Shown: piece after piece, positions 8,190-16,418 of the stretch
Position numbering within the stretch: the stretch's first letter is position 1
How the letters are laid out: each line of letters starts with the position of its first letter
Assembly (NCBI GenBank): GCA_003248965.1
Contig: QFQU01000009.1
Location: 62,001 to 126,000 of the forward strand
Direction: 5' to 3'
DNA: 64,000 nt
Source of the DNA: Brevundimonas sp.
Lineage (GTDB): Bacteria > Pseudomonadota > Alphaproteobacteria > Caulobacterales > Caulobacteraceae
The notes under the pieces: generated by a model
Databases searched by the model: none
Told to the model about the DNA's origin: nothing
Seen by the model: only the letters and a program-made list of their open reading frames with translations
Made by a program: the position numbers and the translations under genes

Positions 8190-9265
8190 AGCCCAAGCAT
8201 CCGGATCAGCAGCACCGCCAGCGCCAGCAGGGCGCCCAGCGACAGGACGGCCGCCGCTACAACGCGCCCGCCCGCCCGCGCGACGGCCCGGATGTCGGTC
8301 TGCAATCCCAGGCCCGCCATGGCCAGCACGGTCAGAAGGCCGGAAGCCGCCGCCGTCGGCGCCAGCCACGTCTCGGGGATGACGCCCAGGGACCGCAGGC
8401 CGATCATCAGCAGAAAGCCGACGATGAACCAGGGCAGCAGCCGATGCAGGCCCGGCCCCTTGGCGCGGGCGCCGTCCTGCGCCGCCGGGTCCGTCTTGCG
8501 CCCCGCGATCAGCGACAGGACCAGGATTACGGGGCCCAGCATCAGCACCCGCACCAGCTTGACCACCGTGCCCGTCTGGACGGCGACGGGGCCAAAGGGG
8601 GCGGCGGCGGCCAGAACCTGCGGCACCGCATAGACGCCGAGACCCGCCAGGGCGCCGTATTGCGGCGCGCTCATGTGCAGCAGGCCCCCCAGCAGCGGCA
8701 GGGCCAGAACCACGATCACCCCCAGAACGGCGGTGAAGGCGATGGAGGCCGCCACTTCTTCGCCGTCCGCCTCGATCACCGGAGCCACGGCGGCGATGGC
8801 CGAGTTGCCGCATATGGCGTTGCCGCAGGCGACCAGCAGCGCCATGCGCGGGTTCAGGCCCAGCATTCGTCCCACGCCGAAACCGACGACGATCCCGACG
8901 ACGACCAGAACCAGGATGGCGAAGACGAAGGAGACGCCCAGCGCCGCCAGGGTCGCCGCACTGACCGATGCGCCCAGCAGCACCACCGCCACCTCCAGCA
9001 AAATCTTGGCGCTGAAGTCGACGCCGGGCTTGAAGCGCGCGCCCGGCGTCCAGACGGTCCGTACCGCCGCCCCCAGCAGAATGGCCAGGACCAAGGGCTC
9101 CAGCCAGGCGTGGCCGACCAGGCCATGCTCCACCCGCGCCAGGCCGATGGCCGCTCCCATGACCACGATGGACAGGCCGACGCCGGGGGCGATACGGCGT
9201 AGAAACGCCATCGGCGCCGTCGGATGAAACGCGGGAACGGGCGAGGGCAGGGCGGCGGGCTTCAT
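8186..9265 (-). CDS. YeiH-family putative sulfate exporter (UPF0324)
   Basis: A 359-residue integral membrane protein with about ten hydrophobic helices. It has the family segments GNAICGNSAIAAVAPVI, FGVGRMLGLN, YAVPQVLAAA and GPVAVQTGTVVKLVRVLML. YeiH proteins are 10-TM carriers, with export of sulfate or sulfonates suggested for some members. The divergent LysR-type gene at 9345 is the usual partner of yeiH and probably controls it. The exact substrate is inference. Confidence 0.9.
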   Translation of the reverse strand: MKPAALPSPVPAFHPTAPMAFLRRIAPGVGLSIVVMGAAIGLARVEHGLVGHAWLEPLVLAILLGAAVRTVWTPGARFKPGVDFSAKILLEVAVVLLGASVSAATLAALGVSFVFAILVLVVVGIVVGFGVGRMLGLNPRMALLVACGNAICGNSAIAAVAPVIEADGEEVAASIAFTAVLGVIVVLALPLLGGLLHMSAPQYGALAGLGVYAVPQVLAAAAPFGPVAVQTGTVVKLVRVLMLGPVILVLSLIAGRKTDPAAQDGARAKGPGLHRLLPWFIVGFLLMIGLRSLGVIPETWLAPTAAASGLLTVLAMAGLGLQTDIRAVARAGGRVVAAAVLSLGALLALAVLLIRMLGL

Positions 9266-9344
9266 CCCTCAGCCTGATGCGCCGCGCATCGACAGCGGTC
9301 CAACGGATAGTTATGGTCGTTTCAATCCGATTTGGAGATTGGTT

Positions 9345-10220
9345 GTGACCTTAGAACGTCTGCGCATCTTCGTCGCCGTGGCCGAGCGCGACCATGTGAC
9401 GGCGGCGGCGCGGGCGTTGAACCTGACCCAGTCGGCCGTCTCCAACGCCCTGGCGGCGCTGGAGGCCGAGCATCAGGTGCGTCTGTTCGACCGCGTCGGT
9501 CGAGGCGTGGCCCTGAACGCCACCGGCCGCGCCTTCCTGCCCGAGGCCAAGGCTGTGCTGGCCCGTGCGGCGGCGGCCGAGGCGGCGCTGGCGGACCTGA
9601 GCGCACTGCGGCGCGGACGTCTGGCCGTCTTCGCCAGCCAGACCATCGCCAGCTATTGGCTGCCGCGCCGGCTCGTGGCCTTCCACGTCGCCCATCCCGG
9701 CATCGAAATGGACGTCCAGATCGGCAATACGCGCGAAGTCGCCCAGGCGGTGCTGAACGGCGACGCCGAAATCGGCCTGGTCGAGGGCGTCGTGGATGCG
9801 CCGGCCCTGACGCAGGTTCAGGTCGGCTCGGACCGGCTGGCGGTGGTGGTGACGCCCGACCATCCCTGGGCCTCTGCGAAGCGACTGTCGGCGCGAGACC
9901 TGATCGAATCATCCTGGGTGCTGCGCGAACCGGGCTCGGGCACCCGGTCCAGTCTGGAGGCGGCGCTGCGCGAGGCGGGTGTGAATCCGGCCGATCTGCT
10001 GGTCGCCATGACCCTGCCGGCCAATGAGGCGGTCTTGGCCGCCGCAGAGGCGGGCGCGGGCGCCACAGCTCTGTCCGAAAGCGTGGCCCAGGCCTCGGTC
10101 GCAGCCGGACGCCTGGTCCGGGCGCCGTTTTCCCTGCCCGAACGCCCCTTTCGGCTGCTGCGCCATTCGGACCGCTATCGTAGCCGGGCCGGCGACGCCT
10201 TCGTTCAGGCGCTGGCCTGA
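9345..10220 (+). CDS. LysR-family transcriptional regulator divergent from yeiH
   Basis: A 291-residue LTTR. The N-terminal winged helix is TLERLRIFVAVAERDHVTAAA with LTQSAVSNALAALE, followed by a substrate-binding domain with REPGSGTRSSLE near residue 190. I chose the GTG at 9345, which has GGAG at 9334-9337 seven bases upstream, over the in-frame TTG at 9339. It is divergent from the YeiH exporter across about 80 bases and is most likely its regulator. The effector is unknown; CbbR/CysB-like relatives sense metabolites. Confidence 0.9.
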   Translation: MTLERLRIFVAVAERDHVTAAARALNLTQSAVSNALAALEAEHQVRLFDRVGRGVALNATGRAFLPEAKAVLARAAAAEAALADLSALRRGRLAVFASQTIASYWLPRRLVAFHVAHPGIEMDVQIGNTREVAQAVLNGDAEIGLVEGVVDAPALTQVQVGSDRLAVVVTPDHPWASAKRLSARDLIESSWVLREPGSGTRSSLEAALREAGVNPADLLVAMTLPANEAVLAAAEAGAGATALSESVAQASVAAGRLVRAPFSLPERPFRLLRHSDRYRSRAGDAFVQALA

Positions 10221-10227
10221 CCGCCGA

Positions 10228-11115
10228 TCACGGCCATTTCACAGCCGGGGGCATGGAGCTGAGGATCGATTCGACGTTCCCGCCGGTCTTCAGGCCGAAC
10301 ATCGTGCCGCGGTCGTACAGCAGGTTGAACTCCACATAGCGTCCGCGCCGGATCAACTGCTCCTCGCGCTCCTGCGGCGTCCAGGCCTCGGTCATCCGTC
10401 CGGCGACGATGCGCGGATAGACGTCCAGGAAGGCCAGACCGACATCGCGGGTGAAGGCGAAGTCCCGGTCATAGTCGCCGCTGTCGTGGTGGTCGTAGAA
10501 TATGCCGCCGGTGCCGCGCGGCTCCTGTCGGTGGGGCAGGTAGAAATAGTCGTCGCACCACGCCTTGTAGCGGGTGTGCCAGTCCGGATCGTGGGCGTCG
10601 CAGGCGGCCTTCATGGCGGCGTGGAAGGCCAGGGTGTCGGGGTGATCCTGACGACGATCCGCCATCAGCACCGGCGTCAGGTCGCCGCCGCCGCCGAACC
10701 AGCTCTTGGTCGTAGAGATGAAGCGGGTGTTCATGTGCACCGCCGGCACGCGCGGGCTGACCGGATGGCAGATCAGGCTGATCCCGGTGGCGAAGAAGCG
10801 CGGATCGTCCTGCGCCCCCGGCACCGACTTGGCATAGTCGGCGGGAAAGGCGCCGTGCACGGTCGAGACGTGGACCCCGACCTTCTCGAACAGCCGCCCG
10901 TGCATCATCCCCATGACCCCGCCGCCGCCCTCGGGCCGCTCCCACGGCGTCCGCACGAACCGCCCCGGTTCGCCCGGAAACAGATCGGCGGGGGCGGCCT
11001 CCTCCAGCGCCTCGAACGCCGCATGGATACGGTCGCGCAACGCCTCGAACCAGGCGCGGGTCTCGACCTTCTTCAGGTCCAGGGAGTCGGGGGGCATGGC
11101 GTCGCTCATCGCCAT
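10228..11115 (-). CDS. hemF: Oxygen-dependent coproporphyrinogen III oxidase
   Basis: A 295-residue enzyme of haem synthesis that converts coproporphyrinogen III to protoporphyrinogen IX using O2. Family signatures seen are GGGGVMGMMHGRLFEKVGVHVS, broken into GGGGVMGMM and FEKVGVHVS, then WFGGGGDLTP, RYKAWCDDYFYLPHR, GGIFYD and RRGRYVEFNLLYDRGT. The ATG at 11115 lies just after the trmL stop (11120); a second ATG at 11109 is possible. The more upstream frame start at 11145 would overlap trmL and is unlikely. Confidence 0.96.
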   Translation of the reverse strand: MAMSDAMPPDSLDLKKVETRAWFEALRDRIHAAFEALEEAAPADLFPGEPGRFVRTPWERPEGGGGVMGMMHGRLFEKVGVHVSTVHGAFPADYAKSVPGAQDDPRFFATGISLICHPVSPRVPAVHMNTRFISTTKSWFGGGGDLTPVLMADRRQDHPDTLAFHAAMKAACDAHDPDWHTRYKAWCDDYFYLPHRQEPRGTGGIFYDHHDSGDYDRDFAFTRDVGLAFLDVYPRIVAGRMTEAWTPQEREEQLIRRGRYVEFNLLYDRGTMFGLKTGGNVESILSSMPPAVKWP

Positions 11116-11119
11116 GGTC

Positions 11120-11587
11120 CTAGACGGGTCGGGGCGTCCCGCCAACCTGACCCGTCTGGCGCAATCCCTCCCACAGGGCGACGCCAGCCGTGACGGACAG
11201 GTTGAGCGAGCGCGCCTGGGGTCTCAACGGTACGACGACGCGGGCGTCGGCGGCGGCGTGGACGTAGTCGGGCGCGCCCGCGCTCTCCTTGCCGAACAGC
11301 AGGACGTCGTCGGGTCGGAAGGCGAAGTCGGTCAAGGGCGTCGCCCCTCTGGTGGTGAACAGCACCAGCCGTCCCCGCGGTCGATCCCGCAAAAAAGCGT
11401 CCCAGTCGGCGTGCCGCGTCATGTGCGACAAGGGGCCGTAGTCCAGCGCCGCCCGCTTCATGGCGCGGTCGTCGAATCGAAAGCCCGTCGGCTCGATCAC
11501 ATGCAGATCGACGCCGAAACAGGCCGACAATCGGATGCAGGCTCCGACGTTCTGAGGAATGTCCGGTTGAAAAAGGGCGAGACGCAT
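11120..11587 (-). CDS. trmL: tRNA (cytidine/uridine-2'-O-)-methyltransferase
   Basis: A 155-residue minimal SPOUT (TrmL) enzyme. It shows LFQPDIPQNVGACIRLSACFG, given here as PDIPQN and GACIRLSACFG, then IEPTGF, LFGKESAG and the C-terminal knot LNLSVTAGVALWEGLRQ. It 2'-O-methylates the wobble base of leucine tRNAs. The start at 11587 fits the family; an upstream extension to 11740 is low-complexity and lies in the trmL-petA intergenic region. It is four bases upstream of hemF, so the two are probably one operon. Confidence 0.93.
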   Translation of the reverse strand: MRLALFQPDIPQNVGACIRLSACFGVDLHVIEPTGFRFDDRAMKRAALDYGPLSHMTRHADWDAFLRDRPRGRLVLFTTRGATPLTDFAFRPDDVLLFGKESAGAPDYVHAAADARVVVPLRPQARSLNLSVTAGVALWEGLRQTGQVGGTPRPV

Positions 11588-11634
11588 TCTAAGCCCTGAC
11601 ATACGCGCGGCCAGGGGGTTTGTCGCGGCCTGTT

Positions 11635-11651
11635 TTGCGAGCGTTTCGCAA
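11635..11651. promoter_or_regulatory. Palindrome in the trmL-petA divergent intergenic region
   Basis: TTGCGA (11635-11640) and TCGCAA (11646-11651) form a perfect 6-bp inverted repeat with 5-base spacing. It sits in the 194-base region between divergent trmL and petA. The spacing would suit a dimeric regulator, but no known consensus is matched exactly. I see no second copy. The rest of this region shows no clear sigma-70 elements. Confidence 0.3.
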
Positions 11652-11781
11652 GAAACGTCAGCAGCTTGCGCCGAGGGGGCGTCGGCGTCGGGCCGCTGGA
11701 GATCTCCGGCCTCGTTCTTTGGTTTAGCCGTCACGAACAAGAGGCTTTCGGGTCCATTCGACGGCGTGCGGGAGGTGAAAC

Positions 11782-12330
11782 GTGGCCGAATCGGTCGTGC
11801 ATGCTGAAAGCCCCGAGGGCGGCGATCCCAATCGCCGTGACTTCATCCATATCGCGGCCGGCGCCGCGGCCGTCGGCGCGGGGGTCATGGTCGCCTGGCC
11901 GCTGATCAACCAGATGAATCCGGCGGCGGACACCCTGGCCCTGGCGTCGATCGAATTCGACCTGACCAAGGTTCAGGAAGGCCAGCAGGTCGTCATCAAA
12001 TGGCAGGGCAAGCCGGTGTTCGTGCGTTATCGCACCCCGGCCGAGCTGCAGCGGGTCATCGCCGACGACCATGCGCCCGACCTGAAACAGCCCCAGACCG
12101 ACGCCGAGCGCACCAAGCCGGGGCATGAGAAATATCTGGTCGTCATCGGGTCATGCACCCACCTGGGCTGCGTGCCGACCTTCGGCGCGGGCGATTACGG
12201 CGGCTGGTTCTGCCCCTGCCACGGCTCGCACTACGACGCCTCCGGCCGCATCCGTAAGGGGCCCGCGCCCCTGAACCTGGTGGTGCCGGACTACGACTAT
12301 CTGTCCGACACCCGCGTCAAGATCGGCTGA
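11782..12330 (+). CDS. petA: Ubiquinol-cytochrome c reductase, Rieske iron-sulfur subunit
   Basis: A 182-residue Rieske protein. It starts at GTG with GGGAGGTG just upstream. The Tat-type leader NRRDFIHIAAGAAAVGAGVMVAW doubles as the membrane anchor (twin Arg about residues 18-19). The 2Fe-2S ligands are in CTHLGC (about 125-130) and CPCHGSHYDASGR (about 145). It transfers electrons from ubiquinol at the Qo site to cytochrome c1. First gene of petABC. Confidence 0.97.
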   Translation: MAESVVHAESPEGGDPNRRDFIHIAAGAAAVGAGVMVAWPLINQMNPAADTLALASIEFDLTKVQEGQQVVIKWQGKPVFVRYRTPAELQRVIADDHAPDLKQPQTDAERTKPGHEKYLVVIGSCTHLGCVPTFGAGDYGGWFCPCHGSHYDASGRIRKGPAPLNLVVPDYDYLSDTRVKIG

Positions 12331-12345
12331 GGACAAGGGGGGATC

Positions 12346-13650
12346 ATGAGCGACCACGAGAGCACCTACGTCCCGAAGACGGGCGTCGAGAAATGGCTGG
12401 ACAGCCGTCTGCCCATCATTCGCTTCGGCGCGGACTATATGTCCCTGCCGACGCCCAGGAACCTGAACTACTGGTGGACCTTCGGCGGCATCCTGGCCCT
12501 GTGCCTGGTGACGCAGATCGTCACCGGCATCGTCCTGGCCATGCACTATACGCCGAACGTCGACCTGGCCTTCGCCTCGGTCGAGCGCATCATGCGCGAC
12601 GTGAACGGCGGCTGGCTGATCCGTTACGTCCACGCCAACGGCGCGTCGATGTTCTTCATCGCCGTCTATCTGCACATGCTGCGGGGTCTCTACTACGGCT
12701 CCTACAAGGCGCCGCGCGAGATGATCTGGATCATCGGCTGCGTGATCTTCTTCCTGATGATCGCCACCGCCTTCCTGGGCTACGTCCTGCCTTGGGGGCA
12801 GATGTCCTTCTGGGGCGCCGAGGTCATCACCAACCTGATCGGGGCCATTCCCGGCGTGGGCGAGCCGATCCTGATCTGGCTGCGCGGCGGCCCGGCGATC
12901 GACAACGCCACGCTGAACCGCTTCTTCTCGCTGCACTATCTGCTGCCGTTCGCCATTCTGGGCTGCGTGGTGCTGCACCTGTGGGCGCTGCACGCGGCGG
13001 GTCAGAACAACCCCGTCGGCATCCTGATCCCCAAGGATCGTCAGGCCAAGGACACGCTGCCCTTCCACCCGTATTTCACGGTCAAGGACGGGTTCGCCAT
13101 CATCCTGTTCCTGATCCTGTTCGCGATCTTCGTCTTCTATCAGCCGAACGCCCTGGGCCACGCGGACAACTATATCCCCGCCAACCCGCTGCAGACGCCG
13201 GCGCACATCGTGCCCGAATGGTACATGCTGCCCTTCTACGCCATCCTGCGCGCCATCCCGGACAAGTTCGGCGGCGTGGTGGCGATGTTCAGCGCCATCG
13301 GCGTGCTGTTCGTCCTGCCCTGGCTGGATACGTCCAAGGTGCGCTCCATGCGTTATCGCCCGACCATGCGGACCTTCTTCATCATCTTCCTGGTGGTGGG
13401 CGTGGGTCTGGGCTGGTGCGGCGGGCAGCTGCCGGACGCGCCGGTCATTCCGGGCATGCCCAGCCCTGTCCTCTTCGACGGTGCGCTGAACTCCTACCTG
13501 TGGCTCACGCGTCTGTTCACGGCCTACTACTTCCTGTTCTTTTTCGTGATCATGCCGCTGGTGGGGCTGAAGGAAACGCCGCTGCCGATTCCGGCGACGA
13601 TCTCCGAGCCGGTGCTGACCGGCGCGGACGCCGTCGAGCAGAAGGGCTGA
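12346..13650 (+). CDS. petB: Ubiquinol-cytochrome c reductase, cytochrome b subunit
   Basis: A 434-residue polytopic membrane protein. Recognised segments are YWWTFGGIL, MHYTPN, RYVHANGASMFF, GYVLPWGQMSFWGA, the Qo-loop PEWY near residue 292, and paired histidines on helices B and D for the two b haems. It forms the quinol oxidation and reduction sites of complex III. It lies 15 bases after petA and 5 bases before petC. Length is typical for alphaproteobacteria with a separate c1. Confidence 0.98.
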   Translation: MSDHESTYVPKTGVEKWLDSRLPIIRFGADYMSLPTPRNLNYWWTFGGILALCLVTQIVTGIVLAMHYTPNVDLAFASVERIMRDVNGGWLIRYVHANGASMFFIAVYLHMLRGLYYGSYKAPREMIWIIGCVIFFLMIATAFLGYVLPWGQMSFWGAEVITNLIGAIPGVGEPILIWLRGGPAIDNATLNRFFSLHYLLPFAILGCVVLHLWALHAAGQNNPVGILIPKDRQAKDTLPFHPYFTVKDGFAIILFLILFAIFVFYQPNALGHADNYIPANPLQTPAHIVPEWYMLPFYAILRAIPDKFGGVVAMFSAIGVLFVLPWLDTSKVRSMRYRPTMRTFFIIFLVVGVGLGWCGGQLPDAPVIPGMPSPVLFDGALNSYLWLTRLFTAYYFLFFFVIMPLVGLKETPLPIPATISEPVLTGADAVEQKG

Positions 13651-13655
13651 GCGTC

Positions 13656-14528
13656 ATGACGATTGGAATGAAGACCGTGTCGATCAAGACCATCCTGGCC
13701 TCGGCCGCCGTCATCCTGGGGCTGGCCGCTGCGGCGCCGGCCCTGGCGTCGGGCGGCGCGTCCCATCCGCGCTCGGGCGGGTTCAGCTTCGACGGACCGT
13801 TCGGAACCTATGACCAGGGCCAGCTTCAGCGTGGCTACAAGGTCTATCACGAGGTCTGCTCGGCCTGTCACAGCATGAACCTCATGCACTATCGGAACCT
13901 GGGCGACGCTCATGGGCCGTTCTGGAATCCCAAATACCCGAACCCGAACGACAACCCGGTCGTGAAGGCTCTGGCCAAGGAGGTTCAGGTTCCCGACATC
14001 GACAGCGAGACGGGCGAGCCGATCCAGCGCGACGCCACCCCGGCCGACAAGTTCCGCAGCCCCTATCCGAACGCCACGGCGGCGGCGGCGGGCAACGGCG
14101 GGGCGGCCCCGCCCGACCTGTCGGTGATGGCCAAGGCCCGTCACGACGGCGCCAACTACATCTATTCGCTGCTGTCGGGCTACAAGGCCGCGCCGGCGGG
14201 CCTGACCATCCGCGACGGTCAGCACTACAACCCCTATATGGCGGGCGACCTGACGCCCTTCTGGAACGGCGATCACAAACACGTCCCGCCCGGCGGTTTC
14301 ATCGCCATGCCGCCGCCGCTGAAGGACGGGCTCGTCACCTATGACGATGGCTCGCCCCAGACGGTGGACCAGTACGCCAAGGACGTGGCCGCCTTCATCG
14401 CCTGGACCTCCGAGCCCAAGATGGTGGAGCGCAAACAGGCCGGCTTCGGCGTTTTGATCTATCTGCTGATCTTCGCGGGGATCACCTACGCCAGCTACCG
14501 CCGCATCTGGAAGGGCGTGGCCCACTAA
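13656..14528 (+). CDS. petC: Ubiquinol-cytochrome c reductase, cytochrome c1
   Basis: A 290-residue c-type cytochrome with an N-terminal signal peptide cleaved near ALASGG. The haem site is CSACHS (about residue 70) followed by MNLMHYRNLG. A C-terminal anchor helix GVLIYLLIFAGITYASYRR ends in a basic tail. It accepts electrons from the Rieske centre and passes them to cytochrome c. I chose the ATG at 13656, five bases after the petB stop; the open frame continues far upstream through petB, but that part is an out-of-frame shadow. A strong terminator follows. Confidence 0.96.
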   Translation: MTIGMKTVSIKTILASAAVILGLAAAAPALASGGASHPRSGGFSFDGPFGTYDQGQLQRGYKVYHEVCSACHSMNLMHYRNLGDAHGPFWNPKYPNPNDNPVVKALAKEVQVPDIDSETGEPIQRDATPADKFRSPYPNATAAAAGNGGAAPPDLSVMAKARHDGANYIYSLLSGYKAAPAGLTIRDGQHYNPYMAGDLTPFWNGDHKHVPPGGFIAMPPPLKDGLVTYDDGSPQTVDQYAKDVAAFIAWTSEPKMVERKQAGFGVLIYLLIFAGITYASYRRIWKGVAH

Positions 14529-14555
14529 GCCGCTCATCCCGATCGGAGACCTTCA

Positions 14556-14587
14556 GGCCCGTCGGCGTCCGCGCCGACGGGCCTTTT
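14556..14587 (+). terminator. Rho-independent terminator of the petABC operon
   Basis: A perfect 12-bp stem, GGCCCGTCGGCG (14556-14567) with CGCCGACGGGCC (14572-14583), has a 4-base loop and is followed by TTTT. It begins 28 bases after the petC stop. Confidence 0.95.
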
Positions 14588-14682
14588 GCTTGCGACCAAT
14601 CGCCTCCGTCACGGAATCGACATGGGCGGGATCGGCCCCTAGGGTTCGTCGGTCTTCTTCTTGGCTGTGGGGCCTTAAGTTC

Positions 14683-16341
14683 ATGCGTCTTGTCTCTTCC
14701 TTCGCCGCCGTTCTGCTGGCCGGCGTCGCCCTGTCCGCCTGCGCCACGACCGCCGCGCAGAACACCGCGCCCGCCTTCGACGCGGCCCGGATCTCAGAGG
14801 ACATCCGCGTCCTGTCCGACGACAGTTTCGAAGGTCGCGGCATCGCCACCCCGGCCGAGGCCAAGGTGATCGAATATCTCAGCCGCCAATACGCCGCCGC
14901 CGGCTTCGAGCCTGGCGGACCGAACGGCCAGTGGACCCAGGACGTGATCCTGAACCGCTTCACCCAGTCGAATGTTCACGCGGCGCTGAAGCTGGGCGAC
15001 TGGAGCCTGCCTCTGACGCAGGGGCGGGAGGTCGCAATCTCCACCCGTCGGCCGGCCGAACACGTCAGCCTGAAGGACGCGCCCCTGGTCTTCGTCGGCT
15101 ATGGCATCAATGCGCCCGAGCGTCAGTGGAACGACTTCAAGGGCCAAGACCTGCACGGCAAGGTGTTGGTCGTGCTGGTCAACGACGCCGACTTCGAGGA
15201 GCCGGCGCTGAACACCTTCGGCGGCAAGGCCATGGCCTATTACGGTCGCTGGACCTACAAATACGAGGAGGCGGCGCGTCAGGGGGCGGCGGGCGTGCTG
15301 ATCGTCCATGAGACGGCGCCGGCGTCGTATGGCTGGCAGACGGTGGCCAACTCCTGGGGCGTGCCCCAGTTCGATATCCTGCGCCAGAACGCGGCGGCCG
15401 AGCGCGTGCCGATGGAGGGCTGGATTCAGCGCGATGTGGCTGTGGACCTGTTCCGCCGCGCGGGCCTGGATTTCGACGCCCTGAAGGTCCAGGCGCGCAG
15501 CCGTGACTTCCAGCCCGTGGCCCTGCCGGGCGCATCCTTCTCGACCGAGTTCGACGTGGCGACCAACCAGGTCACGACACACAACGTGATCGCCCGCCTG
15601 CCGGGCACGACCTATCCGGACGAGACGGTCCTCTACACCGCCCACTGGGATCACATCGGCATGGGCGAGCCGGACGCGACCGGCGACCGCATCTTCAACG
15701 GCGCGGTGGACAACGCCTCGGGCACGGCAGGATTGCTGGAACTGGCGCGGATGTTCGGCCGCGCGCCGCGCACCGAACGCTCCATCGTGATGATCAGCTT
15801 CACCGGCGAGGAAAGCGGTCTGTTGGGCTCGGAATACTACGCGGTGAACCCGGTCTATCCGTTGGCCAAGACGGTCGGCGGCTTCAACATGGACTCGATG
15901 AACGTCTATGGTCGCGTCACCGGCCTGGGCGTCACCGGCTACGGCCAGTCGGACTTCGACGAACGGCTGGCCGCCGCCGTCCAGCCGCAGGGACGGACCC
16001 TGGTTCCCGACCACGAGAATGCGGCCGGCACCTACTATCGTTCGGATCACTTCCCCCTGGCCAAGCGCGGCGTGCCGATGGCCTATGCCGGCAGCCGCGG
16101 CGATTTCCGCGACGAACCGGTCGCCGCGCGTGAGGCGGCCCGCAGCGAATACGGGGCCAAGCGCTATCACCAGGCGGCGGACGAATGGTCGCCCGACTGG
16201 GACTATCGCGGCATGATTGAGGATCTGACGGTCTTCTACGACGTCGGCCGCGACCTGGCGAACGGCCGCGACTGGCCCCAATGGAAGCCGGGGTCCGAGT
16301 TCGGGCCGGTGCGCGAAACCACGGCCGCCGAACGCCGCTGA
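14683..16341 (+). CDS. M28-family metallopeptidase lipoprotein (first of tandem pair)
   Basis: A 552-residue lipoprotein (lipobox LSAC, Cys about 20) with a PA-like insert (about 120-250) and an M28 zinc peptidase domain. Metal ligands are seen in YTAHWDHIG, GAVDNASGTAG, FTGEESGLLGS and DSMNVYG, with a final His in RSDHFPLAK. It probably cleaves N-terminal residues from peptides in the periplasm or at the cell surface. The start at 14683 was preferred because the upstream extension to 14590 overlaps the petC terminator. It is closely related to the next gene. Confidence 0.92.
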   Translation: MRLVSSFAAVLLAGVALSACATTAAQNTAPAFDAARISEDIRVLSDDSFEGRGIATPAEAKVIEYLSRQYAAAGFEPGGPNGQWTQDVILNRFTQSNVHAALKLGDWSLPLTQGREVAISTRRPAEHVSLKDAPLVFVGYGINAPERQWNDFKGQDLHGKVLVVLVNDADFEEPALNTFGGKAMAYYGRWTYKYEEAARQGAAGVLIVHETAPASYGWQTVANSWGVPQFDILRQNAAAERVPMEGWIQRDVAVDLFRRAGLDFDALKVQARSRDFQPVALPGASFSTEFDVATNQVTTHNVIARLPGTTYPDETVLYTAHWDHIGMGEPDATGDRIFNGAVDNASGTAGLLELARMFGRAPRTERSIVMISFTGEESGLLGSEYYAVNPVYPLAKTVGGFNMDSMNVYGRVTGLGVTGYGQSDFDERLAAAVQPQGRTLVPDHENAAGTYYRSDHFPLAKRGVPMAYAGSRGDFRDEPVAAREAARSEYGAKRYHQAADEWSPDWDYRGMIEDLTVFYDVGRDLANGRDWPQWKPGSEFGPVRETTAAERR

Positions 16342-16418
16342 CCTTTCCGATCCAATAGCCAGAGGGGGTGGGCGACGGTCCGTCCCGTCATCGTTTCCGC
16401 CTTTACTAGAGCCTGCGC

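Noticed and set aside
9266..9344. LysR operator (T-N11-A) between yeiH and lysR
   Set aside because: Several loose T-N11-A matches exist in these 79 bases, none with a convincing inverted repeat.
12393..14528. A single 711-residue frame covering petB and petC
   Set aside because: The first two thirds are an out-of-frame, Arg/Ala-rich shadow of petB. Only the part from 13656 is real (cytochrome c1).
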